DNA from: Saprospiraceae bacterium
GTDB taxonomy: Bacteria; Bacteroidota; Bacteroidia; Chitinophagales; Saprospiraceae
Length of the DNA: 64,000 bases
NCBI GenBank assembly: GCA_016715985.1
Contig: JADJXD010000001.1
Span: 806,001-870,000, forward strand
Direction: 5' to 3'
Shown: piece after piece, positions 45,222 through 54,462 of the stretch
Layout of the letters: every line of letters starts with the position of its first letter
How positions within the stretch are numbered: the stretch's first letter is position 1
The notes under the pieces: generated by a model
Databases searched by the model: none
Told to the model about the DNA's origin: nothing
The model's input: only the letters and a program-made list of their open reading frames with translations
Program-made: the position numbers and the translations under genes

Positions 45222-46505
45222 CTACACATGATGGTGTAAACTCTCTTCCAGATATGGGTCATTTTTAGGAACCAAAGCTGCTTTCGACAAAGTATTGAGA
45301 CTTACAAACAAAAACAAGCCTAAAAATCCTACAAATGTTCCTAATTCCAATAAGCCAGGAAGAGTAAACCCTGGAACATAAGAAGAAGCATGTGCTACTC
45401 CATGATCACCATGAGCTCCCGCATCTGCTGCGTGTCCCAAAACTTCATGAGCTGTGTGTAATGCCCCTGGTTTAATCATCAGGAAAAAGTCAATCCAATG
45501 ACCCAATAACAGAATGATGGCAACTATCGCAACTGAACCAAATTTCCTTTTGGTGTCATTTCGCATCAAAACAAAGAAGGGTACCAGAAAGTTTATTGCT
45601 AAATTACCAAAAAATAAAACAGGATAATTATCATAACGCAATCTGAAATAAATGGTCTCTTCCCCGATATTGGCGTACCAAATCAACATAAATTGAGAAA
45701 ACCATAAATAGGTCCAGAATACACTGAAAGCAAACATGTATTTTCCTAAGTCATGAATATGATTTGCACTTACATCCTTATAATAGCCCAAGGATTTTAA
45801 AAATATAAGAAGCAATATAGTCAAAGCAATCATAGAAACAAACCAACTGGCAGTACTATACCATGCAAAAAGAGTGCTGTACCAATGAGAATCCACACTC
45901 ATTATCCATTGCCAGATCATAGCTGCACTTGTAAAACCTACTATCGGTAAAAATATCGCAGCATAAACACGCATAGATTTATGTTGAAAGAAGCCTGAAG
46001 TACCTGAAGAATCTTCTTCCAGAGAAAGAGTTCTCAATTTATGAATTATGAAAATCCATATTGCACCAAAAACTACTGTACCAAACATGTACCAGTTTTT
46101 GTTTAAAAAAGATGATTTACCTGCCAGTATTTTATCATATTCGGGATTGGCCGGATCCAGCAGCTTCTCATCGGACCAGTGGTATAAATGATGCCAATGC
46201 ATATAAACTCCCAATCCGATAATTGCCATCAAAATAATTCCAACTAATAAGAAAGATGCATAAGCTTCCCAAACTCTTTTAAATACTGTGTACCAACCAG
46301 CATAAGCAGTGATACATGCAGCAATAAAAAAACCTGCCATCAGTGCAATTCCTGCAAAAAATACTGAATTATGCAAAAAGTTTGTCCAGAATCTTGTGTG
46401 CAGTGCATCATCATTCATCCAGGTCAGTCCCATACAAAGGACACCAATAATCATTGCGCCTATCAAAATATTTCTATGACCGCTAACAAATGTATATTGA
46501 TTCAT
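45222..46505 (-). CDS. actF: Alternative Complex III subunit ActF (quinol:cytochrome c oxidoreductase)
   Basis: 427 residues, about ten helices. It is an integral-membrane subunit related to ActC but shorter. Typical segments are FLHNSVFFAGIALMAGFFIA, IIGLGVYMHWHHLYHWSDEK, WQWIMSVDSHWYSTLFAWYS and YMFAFSVFWTYLWFSQFMLI. It takes part in the proposed proton path of the complex. A His-rich tail (HEVLGHAADAGAHGDHG and HHHV) is present. The gene lies between actE and oxidase subunit II with short gaps of 50 and 29 bp. Confidence 0.93.
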   Translation of the reverse strand: MNQYTFVSGHRNILIGAMIIGVLCMGLTWMNDDALHTRFWTNFLHNSVFFAGIALMAGFFIAACITAYAGWYTVFKRVWEAYASFLLVGIILMAIIGLGVYMHWHHLYHWSDEKLLDPANPEYDKILAGKSSFLNKNWYMFGTVVFGAIWIFIIHKLRTLSLEEDSSGTSGFFQHKSMRVYAAIFLPIVGFTSAAMIWQWIMSVDSHWYSTLFAWYSTASWFVSMIALTILLLIFLKSLGYYKDVSANHIHDLGKYMFAFSVFWTYLWFSQFMLIWYANIGEETIYFRLRYDNYPVLFFGNLAINFLVPFFVLMRNDTKRKFGSVAIVAIILLLGHWIDFFLMIKPGALHTAHEVLGHAADAGAHGDHGVAHASSYVPGFTLPGLLELGTFVGFLGLFLFVSLNTLSKAALVPKNDPYLEESLHHHV

Positions 46506-46555
46506 CTTAAAATTTTTCTGTTCTTAAAAAATTAATTTCAAATGACAAACTATAA

Positions 46556-47356
46556 TTACTGCCCTCCACCACTAAGGTTTACATCAGTATCAGGAGGAAC
46601 AATCACATTCTGTTTGCTCAACGGGATGTCAACAGTTGTCAAAGTATTTGAATTTTCATTATAATCCAGTTTCTTATCTGCTGCCTGCAATGACCGTATA
46701 TAATGAATCACCTGCCATCTTTCTTCGAAGGATAATTTATCTGAATAAGCCCCCATTAAGTTTCTTCCATGTATAATGGAATGATAATATCTGCCATTAG
46801 AAGCGGTAACAAATTCATCCAATAAAAAATTGGCTGGTTGTACCGGATATTTACCTCCATCATCTCTGACTAAATAACCTGCTCCATCTCCCTTATCTCC
46901 ATGACATGTTGCACAAAAAACAATGTAAAGATTCTTACCTTTCTCCAAACCAGCCATTGAAATAGGGTAAGGATTTTTAATAATTTCAGCAATAGCTCTT
47001 AATCTGTCTTCCTCAGTATCTGCATAATAGTATGGTACTGAACCATTTGAAGGAATAGATATTCCAATGTGTGAATTCTCACCATTATTTGATGTATTGA
47101 CCGTACCTGCTGCTCCCCTTGCAATGGTACCCATTACAGGTTTTCGCGGCTGCGCCATGCTGTGATATTCTTCTTCAGTACCCCATGTGTTATGATAATA
47201 ATAAGTATAGGTATTTGCTTCATAAGCAATTGAATGCGCCATATCAGGAAAATACTCACTTCCTGTTTGATTTTTTCCCGGTTGCTGACACGAGTAGAAG
47301 CCCGTTGCCATTACAAACAGTAAAAATATGCTGATTAGATTCTTTACAATTTCCAT
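46556..47356 (-). CDS. actE: Alternative Complex III subunit ActE, monoheme cytochrome c lipoprotein
   Basis: 266 residues. The signal MEIVKNLISIFLLFVMATGF ends FYSC, giving a lipid anchor at about Cys23. One c-type heme site, CATCHGDKGDGAGYL, is present near the middle with a distal Met candidate in RNLMGAYSDKLSFEERW. The last part, WQVIHYIRSLQAADKK, is the usual cytochrome c end helix. It passes electrons from ActA towards the oxidase. Its stop precedes actF by 50 bp. Confidence 0.93.
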   Translation of the reverse strand: MEIVKNLISIFLLFVMATGFYSCQQPGKNQTGSEYFPDMAHSIAYEANTYTYYYHNTWGTEEEYHSMAQPRKPVMGTIARGAAGTVNTSNNGENSHIGISIPSNGSVPYYYADTEEDRLRAIAEIIKNPYPISMAGLEKGKNLYIVFCATCHGDKGDGAGYLVRDDGGKYPVQPANFLLDEFVTASNGRYYHSIIHGRNLMGAYSDKLSFEERWQVIHYIRSLQAADKKLDYNENSNTLTTVDIPLSKQNVIVPPDTDVNLSGGGQ

Positions 47357-47365
47357 TATAGTATC

Positions 47366-47887
47366 TTATAAAGTTTTAGAATTTATTTCAGAAGCACCTG
47401 TTGATCTAAAAAATGCTTCAGCTTTTTCGGTACTTACCACACTTTTGTCAAAAGCGATACAAAATTTATCATCTGTAATCCTTTCATCCAAGTGTACATT
47501 TACAACTCCCGGTCCCAAACCATTTACGATATAAAAAGTAACAACCATACCAATAGCGGCAAATAATACAGTCAACTCAAACGTTATCGGAATGAATGCA
47601 GGGACAGACCAATATGGTTTACCCCCAAAAATGTTAGGCCAGTCTTTGGTAAAAATCCAAGTCATTCCCAAAAAAGCAGTGAGTGTTCCGATACCACCAT
47701 ATATAAATCCGGCAATATGCAACCTTGACTCCTCTAATCCCAATAAAGGATCCAAACCATGTACAGGAAAGGGGCTGAACACATCGTAGATATCCAAATG
47801 GTCATTATTGGCAGATTTTACTGCTCTTAATAAATCTTCTTCATCATTATAAAGACCAAAAATTACTTCTTTATTTTTATTAGCCAT
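47366..47887 (-). CDS. actD: Alternative Complex III subunit ActD (DUF3341)
   Basis: 173 residues, matching DUF3341. The N-terminal cytosolic part has VIFGLYNDEEDLLRAVKSA and YDVFSPFPVHGLDPLLGLEE. Two helices follow at ~75-97 and ~108-130 (AGFIYGGIGTLTAFLGMTW, FIPITFELTVLFAAIGMVV), and the last part is cytosolic (DDKFCIAFDKSVVSTEKAEA). It is a structural subunit that joins the membrane core. It is packed between actC (22 bp) and actE (9 bp). Confidence 0.94.
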   Translation of the reverse strand: MANKNKEVIFGLYNDEEDLLRAVKSANNDHLDIYDVFSPFPVHGLDPLLGLEESRLHIAGFIYGGIGTLTAFLGMTWIFTKDWPNIFGGKPYWSVPAFIPITFELTVLFAAIGMVVTFYIVNGLGPGVVNVHLDERITDDKFCIAFDKSVVSTEKAEAFFRSTGASEINSKTL

Positions 47888-47909
47888 TTCTTGACAATTT
47901 CCTTTTGAA

Positions 47910-49319
47910 TTAATGAGCTTCTGATTCTGAATGATGTCTGTGTTTTACAGCATCATCACCAATATATTGATTTCCCGCAGATTTAAGAATACTTTTTACT
48001 TCCGCAACTGCAACTACGGGAGCTACTCTGGTAAAAATGAGATATAAAGTAAAAAACAAACCAAATGTACCAAGGTATATTCCTATTTCTACCCATGACG
48101 GAGAATACAAACTCCAGCTTGATGGTAAATAATCTCTTGCCAGCGTAGTCGCAATAATTACAAAACGCTCAAACCACATACCTATATTGATTAATATGGA
48201 TAAGAAAAATGTAAGCGTAATATTTCTTCTCCATGATTTTTTCCAGAATAATTGCGGAGAAACCACATTACAAAACATCATCCCAAAATAAGACCACCAA
48301 TATGGTCCGAGTGCCCGATTGAAAAAAGCAAACTGCTCATAAACGTACCCTGAATACCATGAAATAAATAATTCGGTCAGGTAAGCTACTCCAACTATCG
48401 TACCGGTTAAAAGTATAACTTTATTCATGGACTCCACATGTTCAACCGTAATGTAGTCTTCCAGATGAAGTATTTTTCTTGTAATAATCATTAGTGTTAA
48501 TACCATGGCAAAACCAGAGAAGATAGCTCCCGCCACAAAGTATGGGGGAAATATCGTGGTATGCCAGCCCGGAATAACAGAAGTCGCGAAGTCAAAACTT
48601 ACGATAGTGTGAACGGAGAGTACTAATGGTGTAGAAAGACCAGCCAAAACCAAAGATAAAGACTCCCATCTTTGCCAGTGTTTTGCGGAACCTGTCCAAC
48701 CGAAAGACAAAGTATTATAAATTTTTTGTCTCATTCCTTTGGCTCTGTCTCTCACGGTCGCAAAATCAGGTACAAGACCCGTGTACCAAAAAAGAAGTGA
48801 TACTGTAAAATATGTACTGATCGCAAAAACGTCCCAAAGTAATGGCGAATTGAAATTTGGCCATAGAGGACCTCTGGTGTTCGGGTATGGAAAAATGAAA
48901 ATAGCCAGCCAAAGTCTTCCCATATGTATCAATGGAAAAAGTCCGGCACACATTACGGCAAATATTGTCATCGCTTCCGCTGCTCTGTTAACTCCCGTTC
49001 TCCACTTTTGACGGAACAATAACAGAATCGCAGAGATCAAAGTACCGGCATGACCAATACCAATCCACCAAACGAAATTTGTGATGTCCCATCCCCAGTT
49101 TACTGTTCGATTCAGATTCCATGATCCGATACCTACCCAGATTGTCCAGATGATACAAAATATACCAAAAGATAAAGTCGCTACTGAAATGACGAATCCT
49201 ATCACCCACTCTTTGGATGGGGTTTTTTCAGTCGGCGAAATAAGATCCTCCGTTATCTGGTGATAGGTCTTATTCCCGGTAATTAATGGTTTCCTAATTG
49301 GGCTTACAACAGCACTCAT
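47910..49319 (-). CDS. actC: Alternative Complex III subunit ActC (NrfD-like quinol-binding membrane protein)
   Basis: 469 residues with about ten helices, NrfD/PsrC family. Characteristic segments are NWGWDITNFVWWIGIGHAGT, MTIFAVMCAGLFPLIHMGRL, VHTIVSFDFATSVIPGWHTT and PYWWSYFGMMFCNVVSPQLF. It holds the quinol site close to the ActB iron-sulfur clusters and probably a proton channel. It follows actB by 32 bp. Confidence 0.95.
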   Translation of the reverse strand: MSAVVSPIRKPLITGNKTYHQITEDLISPTEKTPSKEWVIGFVISVATLSFGIFCIIWTIWVGIGSWNLNRTVNWGWDITNFVWWIGIGHAGTLISAILLLFRQKWRTGVNRAAEAMTIFAVMCAGLFPLIHMGRLWLAIFIFPYPNTRGPLWPNFNSPLLWDVFAISTYFTVSLLFWYTGLVPDFATVRDRAKGMRQKIYNTLSFGWTGSAKHWQRWESLSLVLAGLSTPLVLSVHTIVSFDFATSVIPGWHTTIFPPYFVAGAIFSGFAMVLTLMIITRKILHLEDYITVEHVESMNKVILLTGTIVGVAYLTELFISWYSGYVYEQFAFFNRALGPYWWSYFGMMFCNVVSPQLFWKKSWRRNITLTFFLSILINIGMWFERFVIIATTLARDYLPSSWSLYSPSWVEIGIYLGTFGLFFTLYLIFTRVAPVVAVAEVKSILKSAGNQYIGDDAVKHRHHSESEAH

Positions 49320-49351
49320 TTTATGTATTTTGAATGTTATTTCTTAAAATA

Positions 49352-52300
49352 TCAGGCATCTAATGATTTGTCTCTGTTATTGATTTTCATCGTGTAATTG
49401 ACGGAAGATCTGACATTAATTTCTTCTAATGCTATATAATTTAAAGGAGATTCCAGCTTTCCAGACAATATTCCTTCTTTATTATTCATATCTCCAAAAG
49501 TAATCGCTCCTGTCGGGCAAGAAGTCTGACATGCTGTTTTTACATCATTATCTCTCAAAACTCTGTCTTCTGATTTTGCAGTCAATTTTCCTTCCTGAAT
49601 TCTCTGAACACAGAAACTACATTTTTCAATAACCCCTCTTGAACGTACCGTAACATCCGGATTTAATACCATTCTGGTTAAATTATCTGCACCGAAAGGG
49701 ATAGTTTCATCCACAATGCTCGGTTGGTTACCCGGCCATAAATCTGCGGTGGTATAATCCAACCAATTGAATCTTCTGACTTTGTACGGACAGTTATTTG
49801 CACAATATCTTGTTCCGATACATCTGTTATATGCCATTTGGTTCAGACCTTCCGAACTGTGATTGGATGCATTCACAGGACAAACGTTCTCACATGGTGC
49901 ATTATCACAGTGCTGACACATCATCGGTTGATAGATCACGTTTGGATTCTCTACATCTCCATAGTAATATCTGTCAATTCTCAACCATTGCATTTCATGG
50001 TGAATCGCAACTTCGTGTTTGCCTACGACCGGAATATTATTTTCAGCCATACAGGCAACTGTACATGCGCCACAACCTATACATGCATTCAGATCAACAT
50101 GCATTCCCCAATGATGGCCCAATGCATATAAATCATCAAATCCACCATAAATCTGTTGACTGTTCAGGTGTTGCGCTTCTTTCCTTCTTTTTTGAAGATG
50201 CTCTACATTTTCACCCAAATCCTTCACATTGGAAGTATAAATAATGGATCTTTCGGTCAACGCACCCTGAAATCCTTTGGCACCGGTGAAATAATCAAAA
50301 AATACCAAAGCAGCTTCATCTGCATTTATTTCTTTCCCTGAATCTTTATCGATACCTCTGACACCAATCGTATGATGATATTGAACACATGAAAAATCTT
50401 TCTCTTTTCCCTTCTTTTCGGAAACACTTACACTAGTATTAAAATATGCCGGACCATCAGCTGTTAAAGTCAGGCAATCATTCACATTAACTCCAATGTT
50501 GGAACCTGTATTTCCTGCATCAGTACGTCCATATCCTAAAGCAATAGCCACCGTGCCGGGCATCTGCCCAAACTGTTGGATTACAGGAACGGTCAATTTT
50601 TTATCTCCTATGGTCAACTCTACCAAGTCTCCATCCACCAAACCTTTAAATCCTTGCATGGTACGGATTCCGTCAAAATTAACAGGAACTGCGAGGTAAT
50701 TACCCCAGGTTGTTCTCGTGACAGGATCTGCCATTTCCATTAACCATGGATTGCCTGCATATTGTCCGTTTCCAAGCTGAACTGTTTCATAAAAGGATAT
50801 CTCTATTTCTGAACTGGCCGGTTTAGTGATGTCACCTGAAATCTCAGCTATATTATATAATGGTGCTAAGCCTGCTTCGGTGTTAAAAACACCATCATGC
50901 AAGGCGTTATCCCAAAATGCCTGGAAAGTTGAAAACGATGATTGCTTTGAAAAAACAGTACTTTTCCATACATTTTGTACAAAGTCATAATAAGGTTGAT
51001 CAGATTCTGCAGATATTTCTGCACTTTCTGCCCAAATTAAAAATGAAAGTTCGTATTGACGAGTATCAAATAGTGGTGAAATAGTAGGTTGAATCAATGT
51101 ATAGTGACCTTTTTTAGCCTCCGTATCACCCCAACTTTCCAGAAAGTGGCTCGTAGGTGCGATTACATCACAAAGTAATGAAGTCTCATCCATCACCGGT
51201 GCAAATGATACCTTGTTGGTCACTTTAGCCATCGCATCAGAAAACGTCTTGCTGTAAACAGAATCATAAACAGGATTTGCTCCGTTTACAATTAAGAGCT
51301 GTACAGATCCTGCATTCATTTCATCAACCAAAGCTTTTAAGTCGGCATCATTTCCTTGTCTTTGCATAGAAGGATTTGCCATATCTATGGTTGTGCCATA
51401 ATTACCTAATGTATTATTGATGGCGTTTACCATCAGTTGTTCATTGATATTATTGGAACCACTGACAACAAGCGATTTGCCAGCTACCCCTTTTAATTCA
51501 GCAGCTACTTTAGTTAAAGCACCTTTTGCTTTCTCATTCAAACCTGATGCAGATATCCCGCCTCCCACGATTTCGTTATATAGATGGGCAATAGCAACAC
51601 CTTGTTCAGAAGGTTTTACCAATATTCTGTTGTCCGCATTGGATCCTGTCAATGACATATGATTTTCTACCTGAATATGCCTTGACATTTTAGCATTTGC
51701 AACATCCTTTACGACTCGATTTTTACTGTAAGCGGCAGCATATTCTATTGGGGATATCCAGGTTCCCAAAAAGTCAGCTGCAAAACTGACGATTACTTCT
51801 GCTTTATCAAATTTATAAGATGGAATTACCCTCGCACCGAAGTTACGTTGATTAGCCTCGAGCATAGCTGAACTGGAAACTGCATCATAAGTAACCAATT
51901 TCACACCGGGGTACTTGGCTTGTAATGCTTCAATCGCTTTATGTGCACTTGGACTCATTATAGTAGTGCTCAAGATTCTTACATTCTGAGATGCTTGAAG
52001 TGTTGTCTTTACAACTTTGTCCACTTCAGCCCAATCTGATTTTTTCCACGCTTGCCCATCTTTTAACAAAGGACTCTTTATGCGATTTGTATCATAAAGG
52101 CTTAAAACAGAAGCCTGGGCTCTGGCCGAAGTACCACCGCCTGTAACCGGCGAAAGGTCATTTCCTTCAATTTTTATCGGTCTTCCTTCTCTGGTTTTTA
52201 CCAATATCGGGCAATAATCTCCCCCATTTACAAAGGTGGATGCATAATAATTGGCTATACCCGGTACAATTGTATCAGGTTTCACAACATATGGTATTGC

Positions 52301-52516
52301 TCTTTTGATCGGAATATCACAACCAGCTGCTACTGTCGCAGCGCCTAAACCGAAACCAAGGAATTTCAGAAAATCTCTTCGGTTTCCTGAAAGATTTGGT
52401 GCATAGTCTGCCGATGATACCGGATCTTCTAAAAATTCCTGACTGGCTAAAGAAATAAATTCTTTATCCTGAACAAGATCTTGTTGGCCTATCCAAATAT
52501 TTTCCTGATTTTTCAT
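49352..52516 (-). CDS. actB: Alternative Complex III subunit ActB (molybdopterin-like/iron-sulfur fusion)
   Basis: 1054 residues. A twin-arginine-type start (NRRDFLKFLGFGLGAATV) is followed by AAGCDIP, so lipid attachment is possible. The large N-terminal domain (~60-740) has the fold of molybdopterin oxidoreductases but no cofactor is expected in this family. The C-terminal part (~810-1054) is a polyferredoxin with cysteine groups LNACIGCGACTVACMAENN, MMCQHCDNAPCENVCPVN, CIGTRYCANNCPYK, KCSFCVQRIQ and ACQTSCPTGAI, for up to four Fe-S clusters. It relays electrons from quinol to ActA. It lies 48 bp after actA. Confidence 0.95.
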   Translation of the reverse strand: MKNQENIWIGQQDLVQDKEFISLASQEFLEDPVSSADYAPNLSGNRRDFLKFLGFGLGAATVAAGCDIPIKRAIPYVVKPDTIVPGIANYYASTFVNGGDYCPILVKTREGRPIKIEGNDLSPVTGGGTSARAQASVLSLYDTNRIKSPLLKDGQAWKKSDWAEVDKVVKTTLQASQNVRILSTTIMSPSAHKAIEALQAKYPGVKLVTYDAVSSSAMLEANQRNFGARVIPSYKFDKAEVIVSFAADFLGTWISPIEYAAAYSKNRVVKDVANAKMSRHIQVENHMSLTGSNADNRILVKPSEQGVAIAHLYNEIVGGGISASGLNEKAKGALTKVAAELKGVAGKSLVVSGSNNINEQLMVNAINNTLGNYGTTIDMANPSMQRQGNDADLKALVDEMNAGSVQLLIVNGANPVYDSVYSKTFSDAMAKVTNKVSFAPVMDETSLLCDVIAPTSHFLESWGDTEAKKGHYTLIQPTISPLFDTRQYELSFLIWAESAEISAESDQPYYDFVQNVWKSTVFSKQSSFSTFQAFWDNALHDGVFNTEAGLAPLYNIAEISGDITKPASSEIEISFYETVQLGNGQYAGNPWLMEMADPVTRTTWGNYLAVPVNFDGIRTMQGFKGLVDGDLVELTIGDKKLTVPVIQQFGQMPGTVAIALGYGRTDAGNTGSNIGVNVNDCLTLTADGPAYFNTSVSVSEKKGKEKDFSCVQYHHTIGVRGIDKDSGKEINADEAALVFFDYFTGAKGFQGALTERSIIYTSNVKDLGENVEHLQKRRKEAQHLNSQQIYGGFDDLYALGHHWGMHVDLNACIGCGACTVACMAENNIPVVGKHEVAIHHEMQWLRIDRYYYGDVENPNVIYQPMMCQHCDNAPCENVCPVNASNHSSEGLNQMAYNRCIGTRYCANNCPYKVRRFNWLDYTTADLWPGNQPSIVDETIPFGADNLTRMVLNPDVTVRSRGVIEKCSFCVQRIQEGKLTAKSEDRVLRDNDVKTACQTSCPTGAITFGDMNNKEGILSGKLESPLNYIALEEINVRSSVNYTMKINNRDKSLDA

Positions 52517-52564
52517 TATATGCTAAAGATTAAGGGTCTTTTAATTAATTGACTGATTTAATAA

Positions 52565-53968
52565 TCAATAATGACATTTCTGACATTCCAATCCACCGAT
52601 ATCGGCGACTGTAACTTTTTGTCTTTTACCGGCTGCCATTTCCTCATGATAGCTTGTATAGTTTGCATAATACGGGTTATCTTTAAATTTAACTTCCGTC
52701 TGTCTATGGCAATTGATACACCATCCCATAGAAAGTGGTGAAGCTTGTTGTACTACTTCCATGGTTTCTACTTTGCCATGACATGTCTGACACTCAACTT
52801 TTCCTACCGTAACGTGCTGAGCATGATTAAAGTAAGCGTGATCTGCAAGATTATGGATTCTGACCCATTCAATTGGCCCGTAAATGGTTTTCTTTTGTTC
52901 GTTAGTGAGTGATTTCACAAGATCTGTCCACTGCTGTGCAACCACTCTTTCACCTTCTGAGTCTATAGCTGCCAGTTCTTTGGCTGCTACATACTGATCG
53001 GACATCCATTTGGTATAAATAGATTTAATTTCATCAGGGGTCTTTGACTCATAATTTTCAACATAAGTATTAGATGTTGGGTCATAACCGATAGATGCAA
53101 AAATTTTAGTGATTTCAGCAGTACCGTATTTAGACCCTACTTTGATCGCTCTGTGACAATTCATACAGGTATTGGCAGCAGGTATTCCCGAATGCTTGGA
53201 TCTTCTGGCGCTATCGTGACAATATTGACAATCAATTTTATGCAGTCCGGCATGTGTCACGTGAGAGAATTTGATCGGCTGATCCGGTTGATAACCTTCC
53301 TGCCTTCCAAGGTTAGTTGCATTATTCACAGTAGTGTATGCCCCGAGAACTACCGCAGCAAAAATAAGAAAAGTAATCAATCCTTTAGACACAAGTACCT
53401 GCATCAAAGATTTTTTCTCATACTCTTCACCTGCTTTTGCAGCAGCTATCTGATTAAGATTCAGAATAATTTTAGTCAGCAATAATGCTAACAATGCGAG
53501 TACAACTGCTATAACAATGTATAATGGCAATTTACTTTTGGTTTCAACAGGACCCGTAGTTGCTGCAACCTGAGCGCCGGGAGTAACTCCATAAGTACCG
53601 TCATATACACCATTGATGTAGGCCAATAAACTACCTATTTCATCATCTGTGAGATTCGGGAATGCGGTCATGACAGACTTATTGTACTGATTATACACTT
53701 CTACTGCTCTTGGATGACCTTTGGCTACCATGGCTTGCGAGTTTCTGATCCAGGCATATAGTGCTTCATCGTCACCCCACCTTTCTTCAGAACCTCCCAA
53801 TCCGGGACCTGTGGCGGCAGTTCGCATATCTTTTGAGTGACATGCAGCACAATAATTTTTAAAAAGTTCCTTTCCTGCGTCAGCAGAAACCTGTGCGGTA
53901 AGGGAGAAACAACTTATCACTGAGATAAGTACACTGAGGATTTTGATTTTCAGATGTTTATAAACCAT
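52565..53968 (-). CDS. actA: Alternative Complex III subunit ActA with six c-heme sites
   Basis: 467 residues from ATG at 53968 (MVYKHLKIKILSVLISVISC); the frame stays open to 54070 but the extra residues lie upstream of the signal peptide and would leave little leader. There are six CxxCH motifs: CAACH in an N-terminal cytochrome c domain, two hydrophobic helices, and then CQYCH, CMNCH, CQTCH, CINCH and CQKCH in the multiheme part, the last three residues from the end. Described ActA proteins have five hemes, so the N-terminal heme is extra. Heme maturation takes place in the periplasm. It is the first gene of the respiratory operon, driven by the promoter at 54042-54072. Confidence 0.93.
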   Translation of the reverse strand: MVYKHLKIKILSVLISVISCFSLTAQVSADAGKELFKNYCAACHSKDMRTAATGPGLGGSEERWGDDEALYAWIRNSQAMVAKGHPRAVEVYNQYNKSVMTAFPNLTDDEIGSLLAYINGVYDGTYGVTPGAQVAATTGPVETKSKLPLYIVIAVVLALLALLLTKIILNLNQIAAAKAGEEYEKKSLMQVLVSKGLITFLIFAAVVLGAYTTVNNATNLGRQEGYQPDQPIKFSHVTHAGLHKIDCQYCHDSARRSKHSGIPAANTCMNCHRAIKVGSKYGTAEITKIFASIGYDPTSNTYVENYESKTPDEIKSIYTKWMSDQYVAAKELAAIDSEGERVVAQQWTDLVKSLTNEQKKTIYGPIEWVRIHNLADHAYFNHAQHVTVGKVECQTCHGKVETMEVVQQASPLSMGWCINCHRQTEVKFKDNPYYANYTSYHEEMAAGKRQKVTVADIGGLECQKCHY

Positions 53969-54041
53969 CGTCTGTATGTCTTTACTTTCTTTAAAACAAT
54001 ACAATATTGTGTAATAAAATTGTAAAATTCTTAATATGTCA

Positions 54042-54072
54042 CAAAAGTATAATTCTAAACGATTGTACACAA
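54042..54072 (-). promoter_or_regulatory. Promoter of the Act-Cox respiratory operon
   Basis: On the minus strand TTG (54072-54070), a 20-bp spacer and TACTTTTG (54049-54042) match the Bacteroidota consensus exactly. It would give a leader of about 70 nt to the actA ATG at 53968. The next 15 genes have gaps of at most about 85 bp, so this is likely the main promoter. Confidence 0.7.
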
Positions 54073-54415
54073 TTTTTGACTTAAGTTTGTAATTATTTAG
54101 AAATTGTCTAAATAACTTAAAGAAAAGTTAAAATAGGAGTAAAAAAAAATACTCAAATCCGTAAAATTCTCCAAATAATTTATATCACCACTTCAATATG
54201 AACTTTCTTCCAAATGAATATAAAACCCATCTCCCTTGACCTTAGTCTCTTGGAACTCTCTTACAAATGATTTGGAAGCCCATTAAACACTTAACCTTAT
54301 TCTCAATCTCAATCTTAATCACAAAAAAATCCAATCCATCTGATTTCACCGTATATAAATCCGATAACCATTTTATTGATTTGTAAAAACATAATTTAAA
54401 AAGTAATTCATTTAT
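54073..54415. other. Divergent intergenic region between actA and the ECF sigma gene
   Basis: The region holds the actA promoter at its left edge, dispersed-repeat copy B, and the sigma promoter at its right edge. A minus-strand frame over 54242-54451 runs through the repeat and has no gene-like features. Nothing else was recognised. Confidence 0.5.
54260..54320. repeat. Dispersed repeat, copy B
   Basis: CTTACAAAT-G-ATTTGGAAG (54260-54278, arms differ at one base) is followed by GCCCATTAA and a TTAACCTT/CTCAATCT run. It matches copy A (36206-36278) read on the opposite strand, including the palindrome, the linker GGAAGCCCATTA and the hexamer run. Confidence 0.75.
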
Positions 54416-54447
54416 TTGGTCATGCCTGTATGAAATGTATATCTTTG
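54416..54447 (+). promoter_or_regulatory. Promoter of the ECF sigma/anti-sigma operon
   Basis: TTG at 54416-54418, 21 bp, then TATCTTTG at 54440-54447: an exact TTG-N17-23-TAnnTTTG match. The start of transcription would lie about 10 nt before the TTG start codon at 54463. This looks like a housekeeping promoter rather than an autoregulated ECF promoter. Confidence 0.65.
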
Positions 54448-54462
54448 ACATTCTAATATGAA

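Noticed and set aside
54242..54451. Minus-strand 69-codon frame upstream of the sigma gene
   Set aside because: It runs through dispersed-repeat copy B and the sigma promoter, with no domain or signal peptide.
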